From Bacillota bacterium (lineage in GTDB: Bacteria; Bacillota; Clostridia; Lachnospirales; Lachnospiraceae), in contig JAEWIZ010000015.1 in assembly GCA_023386815.1 (NCBI GenBank), forward strand, positions 124,001 to 188,000: a stretch of DNA of 64,000 nt, read 5' to 3'. Position 1 is the stretch's first letter, and every line of letters begins with the position of its first letter. The notes under the pieces are model-generated. The model saw only the letters and a program-made list of their open reading frames with translations, did not search any database and was not told where the DNA came from. The position numbers were made by a program, and so were the translations under genes. This document shows, piece after piece, positions 44,209 to 53,518 of the stretch.

Positions 44209-45729
44209 CTATAAACTCTGAGTAAAACGGTAAAATGCTTCCTGTCCTTTTGCTGTCCTTTTATAAACACCTGCATGGTTCAGAACCTGTAAAAACACCT
44301 TGCCAATTTCCTCTTGCAATATCTCATTGATATTATCCTTAGAAATCTCAGCATAATTTCCCAGGAAGCCTTCCAGCCAGTCAGCATGTTTTTCTAACAT
44401 CTCATTGCTTCTTGGATCTTTGCCTTCCAGTATATAGCTGCTAAGCAATTCCATCTCATCCTTTAATCTTGCAGGTAGAACTGCAAGCCCCATTACCTCA
44501 ATCAAACCAATATTCTCTTTCTTGATATGATGTAGCTCAGCATGGGGGTGAAATACACCCAGGGGATGTTCTTTGGTAGTCAAATTATTACGCAACACTA
44601 AATCTAATTCATAGACACCTTGTCGCATTCTTGCAATTGGTGTAATCGTATTATGTGGTTCATGATTGGTTTCTGCATAGATACCTGCTGCCTCATCAGA
44701 ATAACTACGCCATTTCTTCAAGATATGGTCAGCTAACTCCACCAACTTTTTATCCTCACGGGAACGAATTCGAAGCACGGACATAGGCCAAGCTACAATC
44801 CCGACTTCCACATCTTCATACCCGGGAACTCTAAACTCATATTCCACCTTAGCCTTAGCCATGGCAAATTCATAATTACCGCCCTGAAAATGGTCGTGAC
44901 TTAGAATAGAGCCTCCGACAATAGGCAGATCCGCGTTAGAACCAACAAAGTAATGAGGAAATAGGGAAACAAAATCTAGTAGCTTTCGAAAGGTAGCCTT
45001 CTCAATCTTCATAGGGATATGCTCATTATTAAATACGATGCAATGCTCATTGTAATATACATAGGGAGAGTATTGAAAACCCCAATCCTGACCATGAATT
45101 GTAATCGGGATCACTCTATGATTTTGTCTGGCAGGATGATCCACTCTACCTGCATAACCTACATTCTCTTTACATAGGAGGCATTTTGGATATCCACTCT
45201 GCTTCGCATGTTTTGCTGCAGCGATAGCCTTAGGATCCTTCTCTGGTTTAGAAAGATTAATGGTTATATCAATATCGCCGTATTCTGTTTTTGTAATCCA
45301 CTTAACATCCTTTTTAATTCGATAGCTTCGGATATAATCTGTGGTCTGAGAGAACCTATAATAAAAGTCTGTGGCTTCTTTTGGTGATTTGGCATATTCC
45401 TTTTTGAAATTAGCAATAACCTCACTAGGACGCGGAGTTAGAAGTCCCATAATTTTGGTGTCAAAAAGGTCTCTATATACGATACTATCTTCTACTAGTC
45501 CATTTTCCTGCGCGTAATCAAGTAGAGCGCTCAAAATAGATTCCAGCACCAGCTCTTCCTCTGATATTAGCTCCGCTTGAACTAGAAGATCCTCTTCCTC
45601 TAAGTTCTGGTAATCCTCCAACTGAAATAGCTCTAGTAATCTATTGATTGTATAGTCAATATCATCTGCTTCAATTAAACCGGTCTTTCGTGCATATACA
45701 ACCAGTCTATTAATATCTCTGTATATCAT
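44209..45729 (-). CDS. galT: UTP-hexose-1-phosphate uridylyltransferase, class II
   Basis: A 506-residue class II GalT, the long form used by Firmicutes, which exchanges galactose-1-phosphate and UDP-glucose. Characteristic segments include CLLCKENVGYAGR, SILSHDHFQGGNYEFAM and FHPHAELHHIKKENIGLIEVMG. GGAGGA ribosome site. It is the third gene of galK-galE-galT (Leloir pathway), 43 bp after galE, and ends at a strong terminator. Confidence 0.96.
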   Translation of the reverse strand: MIYRDINRLVVYARKTGLIEADDIDYTINRLLELFQLEDYQNLEEEDLLVQAELISEEELVLESILSALLDYAQENGLVEDSIVYRDLFDTKIMGLLTPRPSEVIANFKKEYAKSPKEATDFYYRFSQTTDYIRSYRIKKDVKWITKTEYGDIDITINLSKPEKDPKAIAAAKHAKQSGYPKCLLCKENVGYAGRVDHPARQNHRVIPITIHGQDWGFQYSPYVYYNEHCIVFNNEHIPMKIEKATFRKLLDFVSLFPHYFVGSNADLPIVGGSILSHDHFQGGNYEFAMAKAKVEYEFRVPGYEDVEVGIVAWPMSVLRIRSREDKKLVELADHILKKWRSYSDEAAGIYAETNHEPHNTITPIARMRQGVYELDLVLRNNLTTKEHPLGVFHPHAELHHIKKENIGLIEVMGLAVLPARLKDEMELLSSYILEGKDPRSNEMLEKHADWLEGFLGNYAEISKDNINEILQEEIGKVFLQVLNHAGVYKRTAKGQEAFYRFTQSL

Positions 45730-45772
45730 ACTTCCTCCGTTATGTGACTGACCGTCAAATGAAATTTTACTC

Positions 45773-46759
45773 TTACCTGTAACCCTTTGGATGTTTTTTA
45801 TGCCAGTTCCAGGCGGAGGTAATTATTTCTTCCAGGTCTGCATGCTCCGGCTTCCATCCAAGAATCGTTTTAGCTTTCTCACTGGAGGCAATTAACACGG
45901 CTGGATCACCTGCTCGTCTTGGTACAATCTCAGTTTTAATGGGATCACCGGTAACCTTGCGGGCTGTTTCAATCACTTCCTTTACGGTGAAGCCAACTCC
46001 ATTTCCAAGATTAAATATATTGCTTTCATTCCCTTTCATTAGATAATCTACAGCAAGAATATGTGCTTGTGCCAGATCAGTAACATGAATATAGTCACGG
46101 ACACAGGTACCATCCTTCGTATCATAGTCATCACCGAAGATGCTGATTGCCTCTCTTTGCTTGTTCGGCACCTGCAGGATTAATGGAATTAAATGTGATT
46201 CCGGATTATGAGCCTCTCCGATTTCTCCGCTCTTATGTGCGCCGCAAGCATTAAAGTAGCGTAGGGATACAAATCGAAGTTCATGAGCCTTACTAGTCCA
46301 TTTGAACATTTTCTCCATGGATAATTTTGTTTCACCATAAGTATTTGTAGGCTCTGTACGATCTGATTCCAGAATCGGGACTCTCTCCGGTTCTCCATAG
46401 GTTGCTGCTGTAGAGGAAAATACAATTTTATCAACTCCGTGTGCGATCATGGATTCCAGTAAAACCTTTGTACCACATAGGTTGTTATCATAATATTTTA
46501 AAGGATTAATCATACTTTCTCCAACAAGAGAGTTAGCTGCAAAGTGTATCACTGCATCCACTTTTTCTTGTTCGAATACATGATCCATAAAACTTCTTTC
46601 ACGGATATCCCCCTGGTAGAACCGTGCCTTCGGATGAACCGCCTCTTGATATCCAGTCTCAAGGTTATCTACAATGACTACGTCTTTACCTTGGTCAATT
46701 AATTCATATACGGTATGGGAACCAATATATCCAGCACCGCCTAAAACTAAAATCGTCAT
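45773..46759 (-). CDS. galE: UDP-glucose 4-epimerase
   Basis: A 328-residue extended short-chain dehydrogenase. The NAD site is LVLGGAGYIGSHT, the active-site pair is in TYGETKLSMEK, and FNLGNGVGFTVKEVIE and the PRRAGDPA segment are typical of GalE. I choose the ATG at 46759 with GGAAGGG upstream; the longer frame starting at 46849 adds a non-homologous tail. It lies between galK and galT. Confidence 0.96.
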   Translation of the reverse strand: MTILVLGGAGYIGSHTVYELIDQGKDVVIVDNLETGYQEAVHPKARFYQGDIRERSFMDHVFEQEKVDAVIHFAANSLVGESMINPLKYYDNNLCGTKVLLESMIAHGVDKIVFSSTAATYGEPERVPILESDRTEPTNTYGETKLSMEKMFKWTSKAHELRFVSLRYFNACGAHKSGEIGEAHNPESHLIPLILQVPNKQREAISIFGDDYDTKDGTCVRDYIHVTDLAQAHILAVDYLMKGNESNIFNLGNGVGFTVKEVIETARKVTGDPIKTEIVPRRAGDPAVLIASSEKAKTILGWKPEHADLEEIITSAWNWHKKHPKGYR

Positions 46760-46897
46760 AAACTTCATCCCTTCCAAACTTAAACTAAATTTCTTATACT
46801 TTGCTACTTGTAACGAACTGCTGTTACTTAACCTCTTTATTGAACTCATTCTTAGAATTGTAACATAGAAGCCACACCTGCTTTTACAAATGTGTTA

Positions 46898-48061
46898 CTA
46901 TAATACAACCGGCCCATTGCCTACTTCTACAACATAGAAGGTGGCATCATAGCCTATTTTCTCTTTGTATTCCTTACCAACCTTCTGAATAAAGCTCTCA
47001 ACAGCTTCTTCCTTCACTATACTTACCGCACAGCCACCAAAGCCTGCACCGGTCATTCTTGCACCAATCACACCCTCCTGCTTCCAGGCAGCTTCCACGA
47101 TCGTATCCAATTCAACTCCTGTTACTTCATAATCAAACTGGGTTGATTTATGAGAAGCATTCATTAGCTGGCCAAACAGTATGAGATCATTCTTTTTCAG
47201 AGCTTCTACCGCTTTTATGGTTCTTTGGTTTTCGTAAACCGCATGCTTGGCACGTGCCACTTGCACCGGATTTTGAATTGCCGCTTTATAAGTTTCAAAC
47301 TGCTCTTCTGATAGATCACCGAGAGTTTTAATTGCTACAACTTTTTGGAGATCCGCAAGTGCTGCTTCACATTCACTTCTTCTTTCATTGTATTTTGAAT
47401 CACCAAGTCCTCGTTTTTTATTGGTATTCATAATAACAATCTTAGCTCCTCCTAAATCCAAAGGAGCATATTCATAGGATAAATCTGCTGTATCAAGGAA
47501 GATTGCATTATCCTTTTTGCCCATGGCAATTGCAAACTGATCCATGATGCCACAATTAACTCCGATAAACTTATTCTCGGCATATTGTCCAATGAGTGCC
47601 AGGTCTTTAAAACTAATGCCCAAGGAGAAGAGCTGGTTTAATACAAAACCTGTTAGCACTTCAAGAGATGCAGAGGAGGAGAGTCCGGAACCATTCGGAA
47701 TATTTCCGAAGTAGAGTATATCCATGCCACAATCGATTTGATATCCCTTCAGTTGCATGGTCCAAATAACACCCTTTGGGTAGTTTGCCCAATCATCTTC
47801 TTTCTTCTTCTCCAGGTTCTCTATGGAGGATTCTATGATACCTAGCTTCTCGAAATTCATAGAGTAGAATCGAAGTTTCTTATCCGTTCTCTTTCGCGCA
47901 ACCGCGTAAGTTCCGATGGTAAGTGCGCATGGAAATACATGACCTCCATTATAGTCTGTATGCTCTCCAATTAAATTCACTCTACCCGGTGCAAAATAAA
48001 CTTCATAGGCTCCATCCGCACCAAATATTTCTTCAAATGTCTGTAGTAATTCTTTTTTCAT
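46898..48061 (-). CDS. galK: galactokinase
   Basis: A 387-residue GHMP kinase that phosphorylates galactose at C1. It has the galactokinase signature GRVNLIGEHTDYNGG, the ATP loop PNGSGLSSSAS, MDQFAIAMG, and MTGAGFGGCAVSI near the C-terminus. GGGAG upstream. First gene of the gal operon; the promoter region 48062-48300 shows TATAAC-type elements but none I would assign firmly. Confidence 0.97.
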   Translation of the reverse strand: MKKELLQTFEEIFGADGAYEVYFAPGRVNLIGEHTDYNGGHVFPCALTIGTYAVARKRTDKKLRFYSMNFEKLGIIESSIENLEKKKEDDWANYPKGVIWTMQLKGYQIDCGMDILYFGNIPNGSGLSSSASLEVLTGFVLNQLFSLGISFKDLALIGQYAENKFIGVNCGIMDQFAIAMGKKDNAIFLDTADLSYEYAPLDLGGAKIVIMNTNKKRGLGDSKYNERRSECEAALADLQKVVAIKTLGDLSEEQFETYKAAIQNPVQVARAKHAVYENQRTIKAVEALKKNDLILFGQLMNASHKSTQFDYEVTGVELDTIVEAAWKQEGVIGARMTGAGFGGCAVSIVKEEAVESFIQKVGKEYKEKIGYDATFYVVEVGNGPVVL

Positions 48062-48303
48062 ACCGTTCTCCCTTCCTGCTCATAATCTGCTGCTAAGCCA
48101 ACGATTTCCTAAACCTGCCCTCGGTTCTACTCATTTCTCTTAATACTTAAAATCAGGACATTGTTTTGTAGAAAAGATGCTTAAGCACTTTGCTTTGCTT
48201 ATTTTTAGCTAACATTTCTTGTTACATTCTTCCTTGATCAGAGCAAAGAATGTTTTATATTTTCTGTTATAATACATTATTTTTGTTTGTTTAAATCTAT
48301 AAT

Positions 48304-48331
48304 ACCCCTCTTTACCCTTTTTGTAAAGAGG
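48304..48331 (-). terminator. hairpin after the ArsR-type regulator gene
   Basis: CCCTCTTTAC and GGTAAAGAGGG form a 10-bp stem with a short A-rich loop, 19 bases after the regulator stop codon. The following T-run is weak (TATTATAGATTT), so termination may be partial. Confidence 0.5.
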
Positions 48332-48349
48332 GTTCCTTCACTTTTCTCC

Positions 48350-49273
48350 TTATTCAAAGACAATTTTCATGACTATATTTTGTGCATAATCTCCAAAGCC
48401 TTCTCCGAATAAATTTATCCCACCTCTGTTAACTGCACCCTCTTTAATCCCGATACGAACTGAGATATAGTCCTGCTTTTCTAACTGAAACTCCTTCAAC
48501 AATCTATCTTCTGATTTTTCATCATCAAGATAACAGCCTTGGTCGGTAACCTTCCAGGTCTTTAGGATTCCAAATTGAGTATTTTTATCCGGCCACCAGT
48601 TAGGATTTAATTTACCCCTTCTTCCCCCAAAATCACTTGGGCAGCACCAGGTTCCAGCTTCTAATTCGTTTATCCACACAGTAATATCAGAAGGATAATT
48701 CAGATTATACTCATGGTCTTCTGAGCATAATTCCATTGATATCTCCAGCCATTTCACCTTTTTATCTGATAAAGAGTTTGATGGAAAGCGGTACTCCAAA
48801 AACCCATCTCCCAACCATATTAATTGTGCCTCCATACGTTCTGGCAGATAAAAGCATCGTGGATTATCCTCAGAACCGATTGGTCCTTTCACGCTTACAA
48901 TACCACAGGTAGGCTCTATCTTATAATTTACATAACTTCCTATAGGCATTTTAATGATTTCTGCATCCTGTTCCAGGTTCTTTAAGGTATTCAACTCCAC
49001 GTAAACATGATCAAGCACAATATGACATACCTTCATGGAACCACGAATTCCCGGCTGTAAGGTTGTCTTTATAATCCCTGCTTCTTCTAATACTTTTACA
49101 TGTGCTGCGGAGGAGGAAGCCGGAATATCTAATAGTTCCGCAATCTCATTTACATTCAAATCCTTATAACGCAGTTGTCTAAGAATCTCTATTCTGGTTT
49201 CCGATGAAAGAGCCTTTGCGATACTAGCCAGGTGCTCCGAATCATCCAGATTCATTTTTATTGTTTGTATCAT
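48350..49273 (-). CDS. ArsR-type winged-helix regulator with large C-terminal domain
   Basis: The N-terminal 85 residues are an ArsR-like winged helix (IAKALSSETRIEILRQL, NVNEIAELLDIPASSSAAHVKVLEEAGII). No metal-binding cysteine motif of classical ArsR is present. The remaining 220 residues form a beta-rich domain with conserved-looking FGGRRGKLNPNWWPDKNTQFG, of unknown ligand; in clostridia such proteins often regulate carbohydrate genes. GGGGAG precedes the start. It sits upstream of galK in the same direction, but separated by about 290 bp. Confidence 0.8.
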   Translation of the reverse strand: MIQTIKMNLDDSEHLASIAKALSSETRIEILRQLRYKDLNVNEIAELLDIPASSSAAHVKVLEEAGIIKTTLQPGIRGSMKVCHIVLDHVYVELNTLKNLEQDAEIIKMPIGSYVNYKIEPTCGIVSVKGPIGSEDNPRCFYLPERMEAQLIWLGDGFLEYRFPSNSLSDKKVKWLEISMELCSEDHEYNLNYPSDITVWINELEAGTWCCPSDFGGRRGKLNPNWWPDKNTQFGILKTWKVTDQGCYLDDEKSEDRLLKEFQLEKQDYISVRIGIKEGAVNRGGINLFGEGFGDYAQNIVMKIVFE

Positions 49274-49395
49274 AGTAACTCCCCTTATATTTAACAGTTT
49301 TTTTGTATTATTGCAAAAAATATATTAATATAAAATGATCATACCAAGATATCCAAGTTTTCACAAGTAAATTTTATATTTCACTTCCATTACCT

Positions 49396-49439
49396 AAAAA
49401 AAACGATTACACCAGAATCCCACCATTCTAACGTAATCG
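49396..49439 (-). terminator. terminator of the Lrp-type regulator gene
   Basis: On the minus strand CGATTACGTTAGAAT and ATTCTGGTGTAATCG pair around GGTGGG, followed by a run of seven T, about 37 bases after the stop codon. Confidence 0.9.
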
Positions 49440-49475
49440 CTGCATATACATATCTAATTATTGATCTCTTGTTGC

Positions 49476-49931
49476 CTATAGTTCCTCTTTATCACTTGAT
49501 AGAATCTGTATTCCTCGATGTTCTACAGCCGTTGAAAATACAATTTGTGTGCTTGTCTTTCCAAACTTTTGTACCTCACCAATAAACACATCTAAGTCCA
49601 TCGTACTTTTAAAGCATACCTTAATTAGCATGGAGAAGTTACCAGTAACACAATTACATTCCATAACATTTGGGCAGGACTTAATAAACGGATAGAAATC
49701 CGATTTCTGTGATGGCGCCACCTCTAGATTAATGAATGCTGTAATATGATGACCAAGCTTTAACCAATCAATATTCGTATGATAACCTTTAATAATACCT
49801 TTCTTCTCCAGACGCTCAATTCTTGCAGCTACAGCCGGAGAAGATAAATATACCTTTTCAGCCAGCTGCTTTAGCGGAACTCGTGCATTTTCCTGAAGCA
49901 TGATTAATAACTGTCTATCGATATGATCCAT
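49476..49931 (-). CDS. Lrp/AsnC family transcriptional regulator
   Basis: A 151-residue feast/famine regulator. The N-terminal helix-turn-helix is MDHIDRQLLIMLQENARVPLKQ with LSSPAVAARIERLEKKGII, followed by the RAM effector-binding domain (ITAFINLEV, NCVTGNFSMLIKV). The ATG at 49931 matches the family start; the ATG seven codons earlier has no ribosome site. It has its own terminator. It stands just downstream of apbE in the same direction, with a 93-bp gap. Ligand unknown, probably an amino acid. Confidence 0.9.
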   Translation of the reverse strand: MDHIDRQLLIMLQENARVPLKQLAEKVYLSSPAVAARIERLEKKGIIKGYHTNIDWLKLGHHITAFINLEVAPSQKSDFYPFIKSCPNVMECNCVTGNFSMLIKVCFKSTMDLDVFIGEVQKFGKTSTQIVFSTAVEHRGIQILSSDKEEL

Positions 49932-50024
49932 GAATGTATGTGTCCTCTCCATTAATTTATAAAGTTTATTCTACCGCCAGTGTATCCAGAATGCAAGAAG
50001 AAATGCAATAAAAGGTGATTTGAC

Positions 50025-51071
50025 CTAGTCCTTTTTAATATATGCTTCAAATCCAGAGCTATATTCTAGGCTGCCATCCTTATTTACCCACATGGCTTCT
50101 GTATGATCCATGGATTCAATTAGTGCCTTACCTTCTTCCAAGGGCATATTAAAAATGGTGGCGGAAAGAGCGTCAGCCAATCCAGAATCCTCTGTGATGA
50201 TAGATACCGCTGTAAAGTAATTAGCAGGCATTAATGTAGCGGGATCAATAATATGATGATACCTTACACCATCTACGGTATAATATCTTTCGTAATCTCC
50301 ACTGGTAACCAGAGATAGATTCTCCAGTTCTGTTATCATTAAGTATTGTTCATCACTTTCCAGGTCAGGATTTTGAATCCCCACATTCCAAGCTTTCTCT
50401 TTCTCGTCTCTGCTACCGATTGCTCTAACATTTCCACCCACACTGAGAAGTAAGCTTGTATAGCCTTGTTCAATCATGTACTGGGCAACTCGTTCCGTTG
50501 CATATCCCTTTGCAACTGCTCCTACATCAATACTCATCTCCGGATCTGGCAAAAAGACAGTGGATGCCTTTTCATCTATTATGATATTGTTGATATCTGT
50601 ATGCTGAGCCTTCTCCTTCAATAAATCCATGGGAGGAACCTTAGCATTGTCCGGGTCATTCGTTCCTGCTTCTCTGTAGTCATGCCATACCTGTAGAACA
50701 GCACCTAATGCTATATTTTTCTTGCCCTTCGATAGGCCGTAAGCCTCCTCGGAAAACTTTAGCAAGTCAATAATTTTTTGATCAACCTTTACCGGTTTAA
50801 TTCCAGCATTATCATTGATGGTTTTAACATTGTTGATTCCTTCGTAATCATTATAAATATCATAGAGCTCATGATATACTTTCAGATTATCGTATATCAT
50901 TTGTGCTTCCTTTGAAAAGGTATCTTCATCTTTTGCATAGCCTATAATTGTTGTCACAGTATCAAACAGCTCCAAAAAACTTGCCTGATACCGCTTATTC
51001 CCGGTGCTACAGGACGTCATTGTAACTAAAATGGTTATTACTAATAATATTGCTGCTATTCTTCTGTTCAA
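50025..51071 (-). CDS. apbE: ApbE family FAD:protein FMN transferase, lipoprotein
   Basis: Covalently attaches FMN from FAD to threonines of exported redox proteins. The 348 residues start with a lipoprotein signal ending VTMTSC. ApbE motifs: GLSKGKKNIALGAVLQVW, SIDVGAVAKGYATERV, LLSVGGNVRAIGS, HHIIDPATLMPA and DALSATIFNM. The start is TTG, four bases after GAGGTGG. It is the last gene of the electron-transfer locus, after a terminator-like hairpin; its natural substrate is the lipoprotein encoded just upstream. Equivalent to FmnB of Listeria. Confidence 0.95.
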   Translation of the reverse strand: MNRRIAAILLVITILVTMTSCSTGNKRYQASFLELFDTVTTIIGYAKDEDTFSKEAQMIYDNLKVYHELYDIYNDYEGINNVKTINDNAGIKPVKVDQKIIDLLKFSEEAYGLSKGKKNIALGAVLQVWHDYREAGTNDPDNAKVPPMDLLKEKAQHTDINNIIIDEKASTVFLPDPEMSIDVGAVAKGYATERVAQYMIEQGYTSLLLSVGGNVRAIGSRDEKEKAWNVGIQNPDLESDEQYLMITELENLSLVTSGDYERYYTVDGVRYHHIIDPATLMPANYFTAVSIITEDSGLADALSATIFNMPLEEGKALIESMDHTEAMWVNKDGSLEYSSGFEAYIKKD

Positions 51072-51144
51072 TGTTCCACCTCATTAGAAAATATGAATCA
51101 TTTATCCTAGTATTTAACTCAAGTACCTCATCTATTGTAACATG

Positions 51145-51221
51145 AAAAAGAGTGCTGGAAAACATATTTCTACTGTTTTAGGAAATCTCCCAACATAATA
51201 GAAGCTGCATTCCAACACTCC
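51145..51221 (-). terminator. terminator-like hairpin between the lipoprotein and apbE
   Basis: On the minus strand GAGTGTTGGAA and TTCCAGCACTC form an 11-bp stem with one G-U pair around a long loop, followed by TTTTTC. It lies about 38 bases after the lipoprotein stop and probably ends or attenuates the transcript before apbE. Confidence 0.7.
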
Positions 51222-51258
51222 CTATATTAAAACTTATATTATCACTAGGTTGCAGTTA

Positions 51259-52359
51259 TTATTTTGCTGCGTTTTCTACTGCCTTAGCGATGTTAGCCAT
51301 AAATGGTCCGATATGAACTGTTACAGATGCTGCAAGATCTGCATCCCCTGCTGTACCTTCTTCGCTTAATGCGATACCATTTACTTCATCAACAGTTTTG
51401 CCAGTAACATAAGCTGCAAACGCATTTGCCTGCTCATACCACTCTTTACCGATAGAAGAAGCCTTCTTCATACCGTATGCATCCTTAAGTACCTGCTTTG
51501 CCTCAGGAGCAACAGTTAAATCTGTTGTGATAGCACCCTTTGCATCAAAGTTTACATTTCCCTGAACAGCATCAATAAAGCAGCTTGTGATCTTACCGTC
51601 TGCACCAACTGTTGTAACTGCGATATTGGTATAAGCCTGAGCTAAACCTGCTGCATCTGCAGTTGCATCTGATGATTTTGCAATATCAGTAGTAACACCA
51701 AGACCTAATTTATCTGTACCGCTAGCGCCTAATTCCTGAGCGTTAGCAACAGCTGTTGCAACACCTTCAACGAAATCACCAATATGTACTGTTACGGAAG
51801 CTGCTAAATCTGCATCGCCTGCAATACCTTCTTCATTGATAGCAATACCTTTAACTTCATCAACGGTCTTGCCAACTACATAAGCTGCGAATGCATCAGC
51901 CTGCTCATTCCACTCTTTACCGATAGCGGAAGCTTTTCTCATGCCATAATCATCGCCAAGCTGTTGTTTTGATTTGTATTCTGCATTGATATCAGATGTA
52001 ATCTTTCCTTCTGCTGAGAAGTTGATCTTTGTCTGAGCTGCATCAATTTTACAAGCTGCGATTTTACCATCTTCACCAACTAATACAGCAAAGATATATG
52101 CATCTGTCTGAGCTAAACCTTCTGCATCAGCTGTTGCAGCTGCAGATTTCTCAAGTGAAGTAAGTACAGCTAAACCAGTTTTTGCTGCAGCTGCTGGAGC
52201 TTCAGGTGCTGTTGTTGCTTCTACTTCTGGAGCAGTTGTTGCCTCAGGTGCTGTTGTTGGAGTTGTTTCATTCTCTGTAGGTGTGGATGACTTTGAGCAT
52301 CCGGATACTAATGAAAGTACCATAGTTAACGCTAATAATAGGGTTAATACTTTTTTCAT
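51259..52359 (-). CDS. PplA-like lipoprotein with two repeated domains, probable flavinylated electron carrier
   Basis: A 366-residue lipoprotein (lipobox LVSGC, Cys21) with a Thr/Pro/Ala/Glu-rich linker (residues 25-60) that would extend through the wall. Two tandem domains of about 140 residues follow (62-208 and 216-363) with matching blocks: ATADAxGLAQ, KIDAAQTKINF/FIDAVQGNVNF, YGMRKASAIGKEW/YGMKKASSIGKEW and DADLAASVTVHIG. The last block resembles an FMN-acceptor motif (DxxSGAT type), so Thr190 and Thr347 are candidate ApbE sites. In Listeria PplA is a two-domain flavinylated lipoprotein of extracellular electron transfer. The ATG at 52359 follows GGAGG by eight bases. Role inferred from domain layout and neighbours. 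Confidence 0.85.
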   Translation of the reverse strand: MKKVLTLLLALTMVLSLVSGCSKSSTPTENETTPTTAPEATTAPEVEATTAPEAPAAAAKTGLAVLTSLEKSAAATADAEGLAQTDAYIFAVLVGEDGKIAACKIDAAQTKINFSAEGKITSDINAEYKSKQQLGDDYGMRKASAIGKEWNEQADAFAAYVVGKTVDEVKGIAINEEGIAGDADLAASVTVHIGDFVEGVATAVANAQELGASGTDKLGLGVTTDIAKSSDATADAAGLAQAYTNIAVTTVGADGKITSCFIDAVQGNVNFDAKGAITTDLTVAPEAKQVLKDAYGMKKASSIGKEWYEQANAFAAYVTGKTVDEVNGIALSEEGTAGDADLAASVTVHIGPFMANIAKAVENAAK

Positions 52360-52429
52360 AATATAATCCTCCATGTTTAATTTGTTTTCGTTGTGTACCA
52401 TTTTTATATCAACCCAGATCCAGGATGAA

Positions 52430-52542
52430 TAACTAAGTTTCTACTGAGTTATTGCAGCATCATCACTAGATGCGGGAATAATATACCATGAAAGTCATGG
52501 TGTGGCGGTTTCCGCCAGAATACGCAGCTCTTTTAAGAGCTG
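52430..52542 (-). ncRNA. hairpin-rich leader of the PplA-like gene
   Basis: In the 208-base gap between the prenyltransferase stop and the lipoprotein start, five hairpins follow one another on the minus strand: 52542-52525 (CAGCTCTT/AAGAGCTG), 52517-52503 (TGGCGG-AAA-CCGCCA), 52500-52486 (CCATGA-CTT-TCATGG), 52473-52457 (GCATC/GATGC) and 52451-52430 (TAACT-AGT/ACT-AGTTA). None has a T-run. They could stabilise a processed transcript, or be a regulatory RNA. It does not match the FMN, cobalamin or c-di-GMP riboswitch patterns I know. Confidence 0.5.
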
Positions 52543-52567
52543 GTATCACTAGTAAAAAAATTAGGAA

Positions 52568-53467
52568 TTAAAGAAACGCACTAATTAGTATTAAGGTCGA
52601 ATCAACTCCCATAATAATAACAAAGTTCTTTATCGCACATATAAATGTCTCTGCTTTCTCCTGCTTTTTGAAAAAATTATTAATATTTTTCTGAACCAGT
52701 ATCAATGTTGCTAAGGACAGAAGACAGATTGGATGCAAAATGCCGCACAAAACCATGATTACTATAGCGGCATAGGTAAGATAGTATAACCCTGCAAACA
52801 AATAGAGTGCATGCTTACCTATATAATATGGCAGCGTATGCCGCTTTACCAATATATCTTTTTCCAAATCACAAATATTGTTTGCCAACATGATATTTGC
52901 AGTTACAGCAAAGGGTACGATGGATAATAAGAAAAGAGTTATCATCGGCCATACTTGAATATTAAGTGATATTGTCTTTAAACTTATTCCTAACTCTAGA
53001 TAGGTGCTAGCCGGTGAATTAATATAAAGCAGGATAAAAGGAATTAATAATCCATAAAATACACCGGATAACACTTCACCTAAAGGCATTCGGGAGATGG
53101 GAAGGGGTCCATAGGTATAAAACACACCGCATAGAAAACATAACCCACCCACCAGTAATATAACAATATCCGTTTGATACGCCAGCCATAATCCCAGCAA
53201 AGCGCTGATTGCAAACAGGATATAAATAATAACTAAAGCTGTCTTTCTCTTAAATTGCAGGATTTGATGATTGTTCTTTGTATCAATATAATTATTGATA
53301 GCCGTTGTTGTTAAATCAAATAGAAACATGGCCGTAAAGAATATCAATGTTAAATCCCACTGTATTGTCTGCTTTTGATATAGCAAAAATGCTATGGACA
53401 TAAAAAATGTAAATGTACTTGTGATCTTTGTCCTTATTTCGACATAATCCAGAAATCTCTTTACCAT
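52568..53467 (-). CDS. UbiA family prenyltransferase (demethylmenaquinone synthesis, MenA/DmkA-like)
   Basis: A 299-residue membrane protein with about eight helices. The two polyprenyl-diphosphate motifs are NNYIDTKNN (residues 58-66; the third acidic position is Asn) and NNICDLEKD, with the GVFYTYGPLPISRMPLGE loop between them typical of MenA. It should join a polyprenyl chain to dihydroxynaphthoate. It is preceded by a small TGTCGC/GCGACA hairpin at 53480-53494 and a GTGAGGG site. It matches the dmkA role of electron-transfer loci. Confidence 0.85.
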   Translation of the reverse strand: MVKRFLDYVEIRTKITSTFTFFMSIAFLLYQKQTIQWDLTLIFFTAMFLFDLTTTAINNYIDTKNNHQILQFKRKTALVIIYILFAISALLGLWLAYQTDIVILLVGGLCFLCGVFYTYGPLPISRMPLGEVLSGVFYGLLIPFILLYINSPASTYLELGISLKTISLNIQVWPMITLFLLSIVPFAVTANIMLANNICDLEKDILVKRHTLPYYIGKHALYLFAGLYYLTYAAIVIMVLCGILHPICLLSLATLILVQKNINNFFKKQEKAETFICAIKNFVIIMGVDSTLILISAFL

Positions 53468-53518
53468 GATCCCTCACTCTGTCGCAAAGCGACAATCTAT
53501 TTCCTAGGTCAGAACTAA

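Noticed and set aside
52360..52567. FMN riboswitch before the lipoprotein gene
   Set aside because: The conserved RFN core segments are missing; the region holds only simple hairpins.
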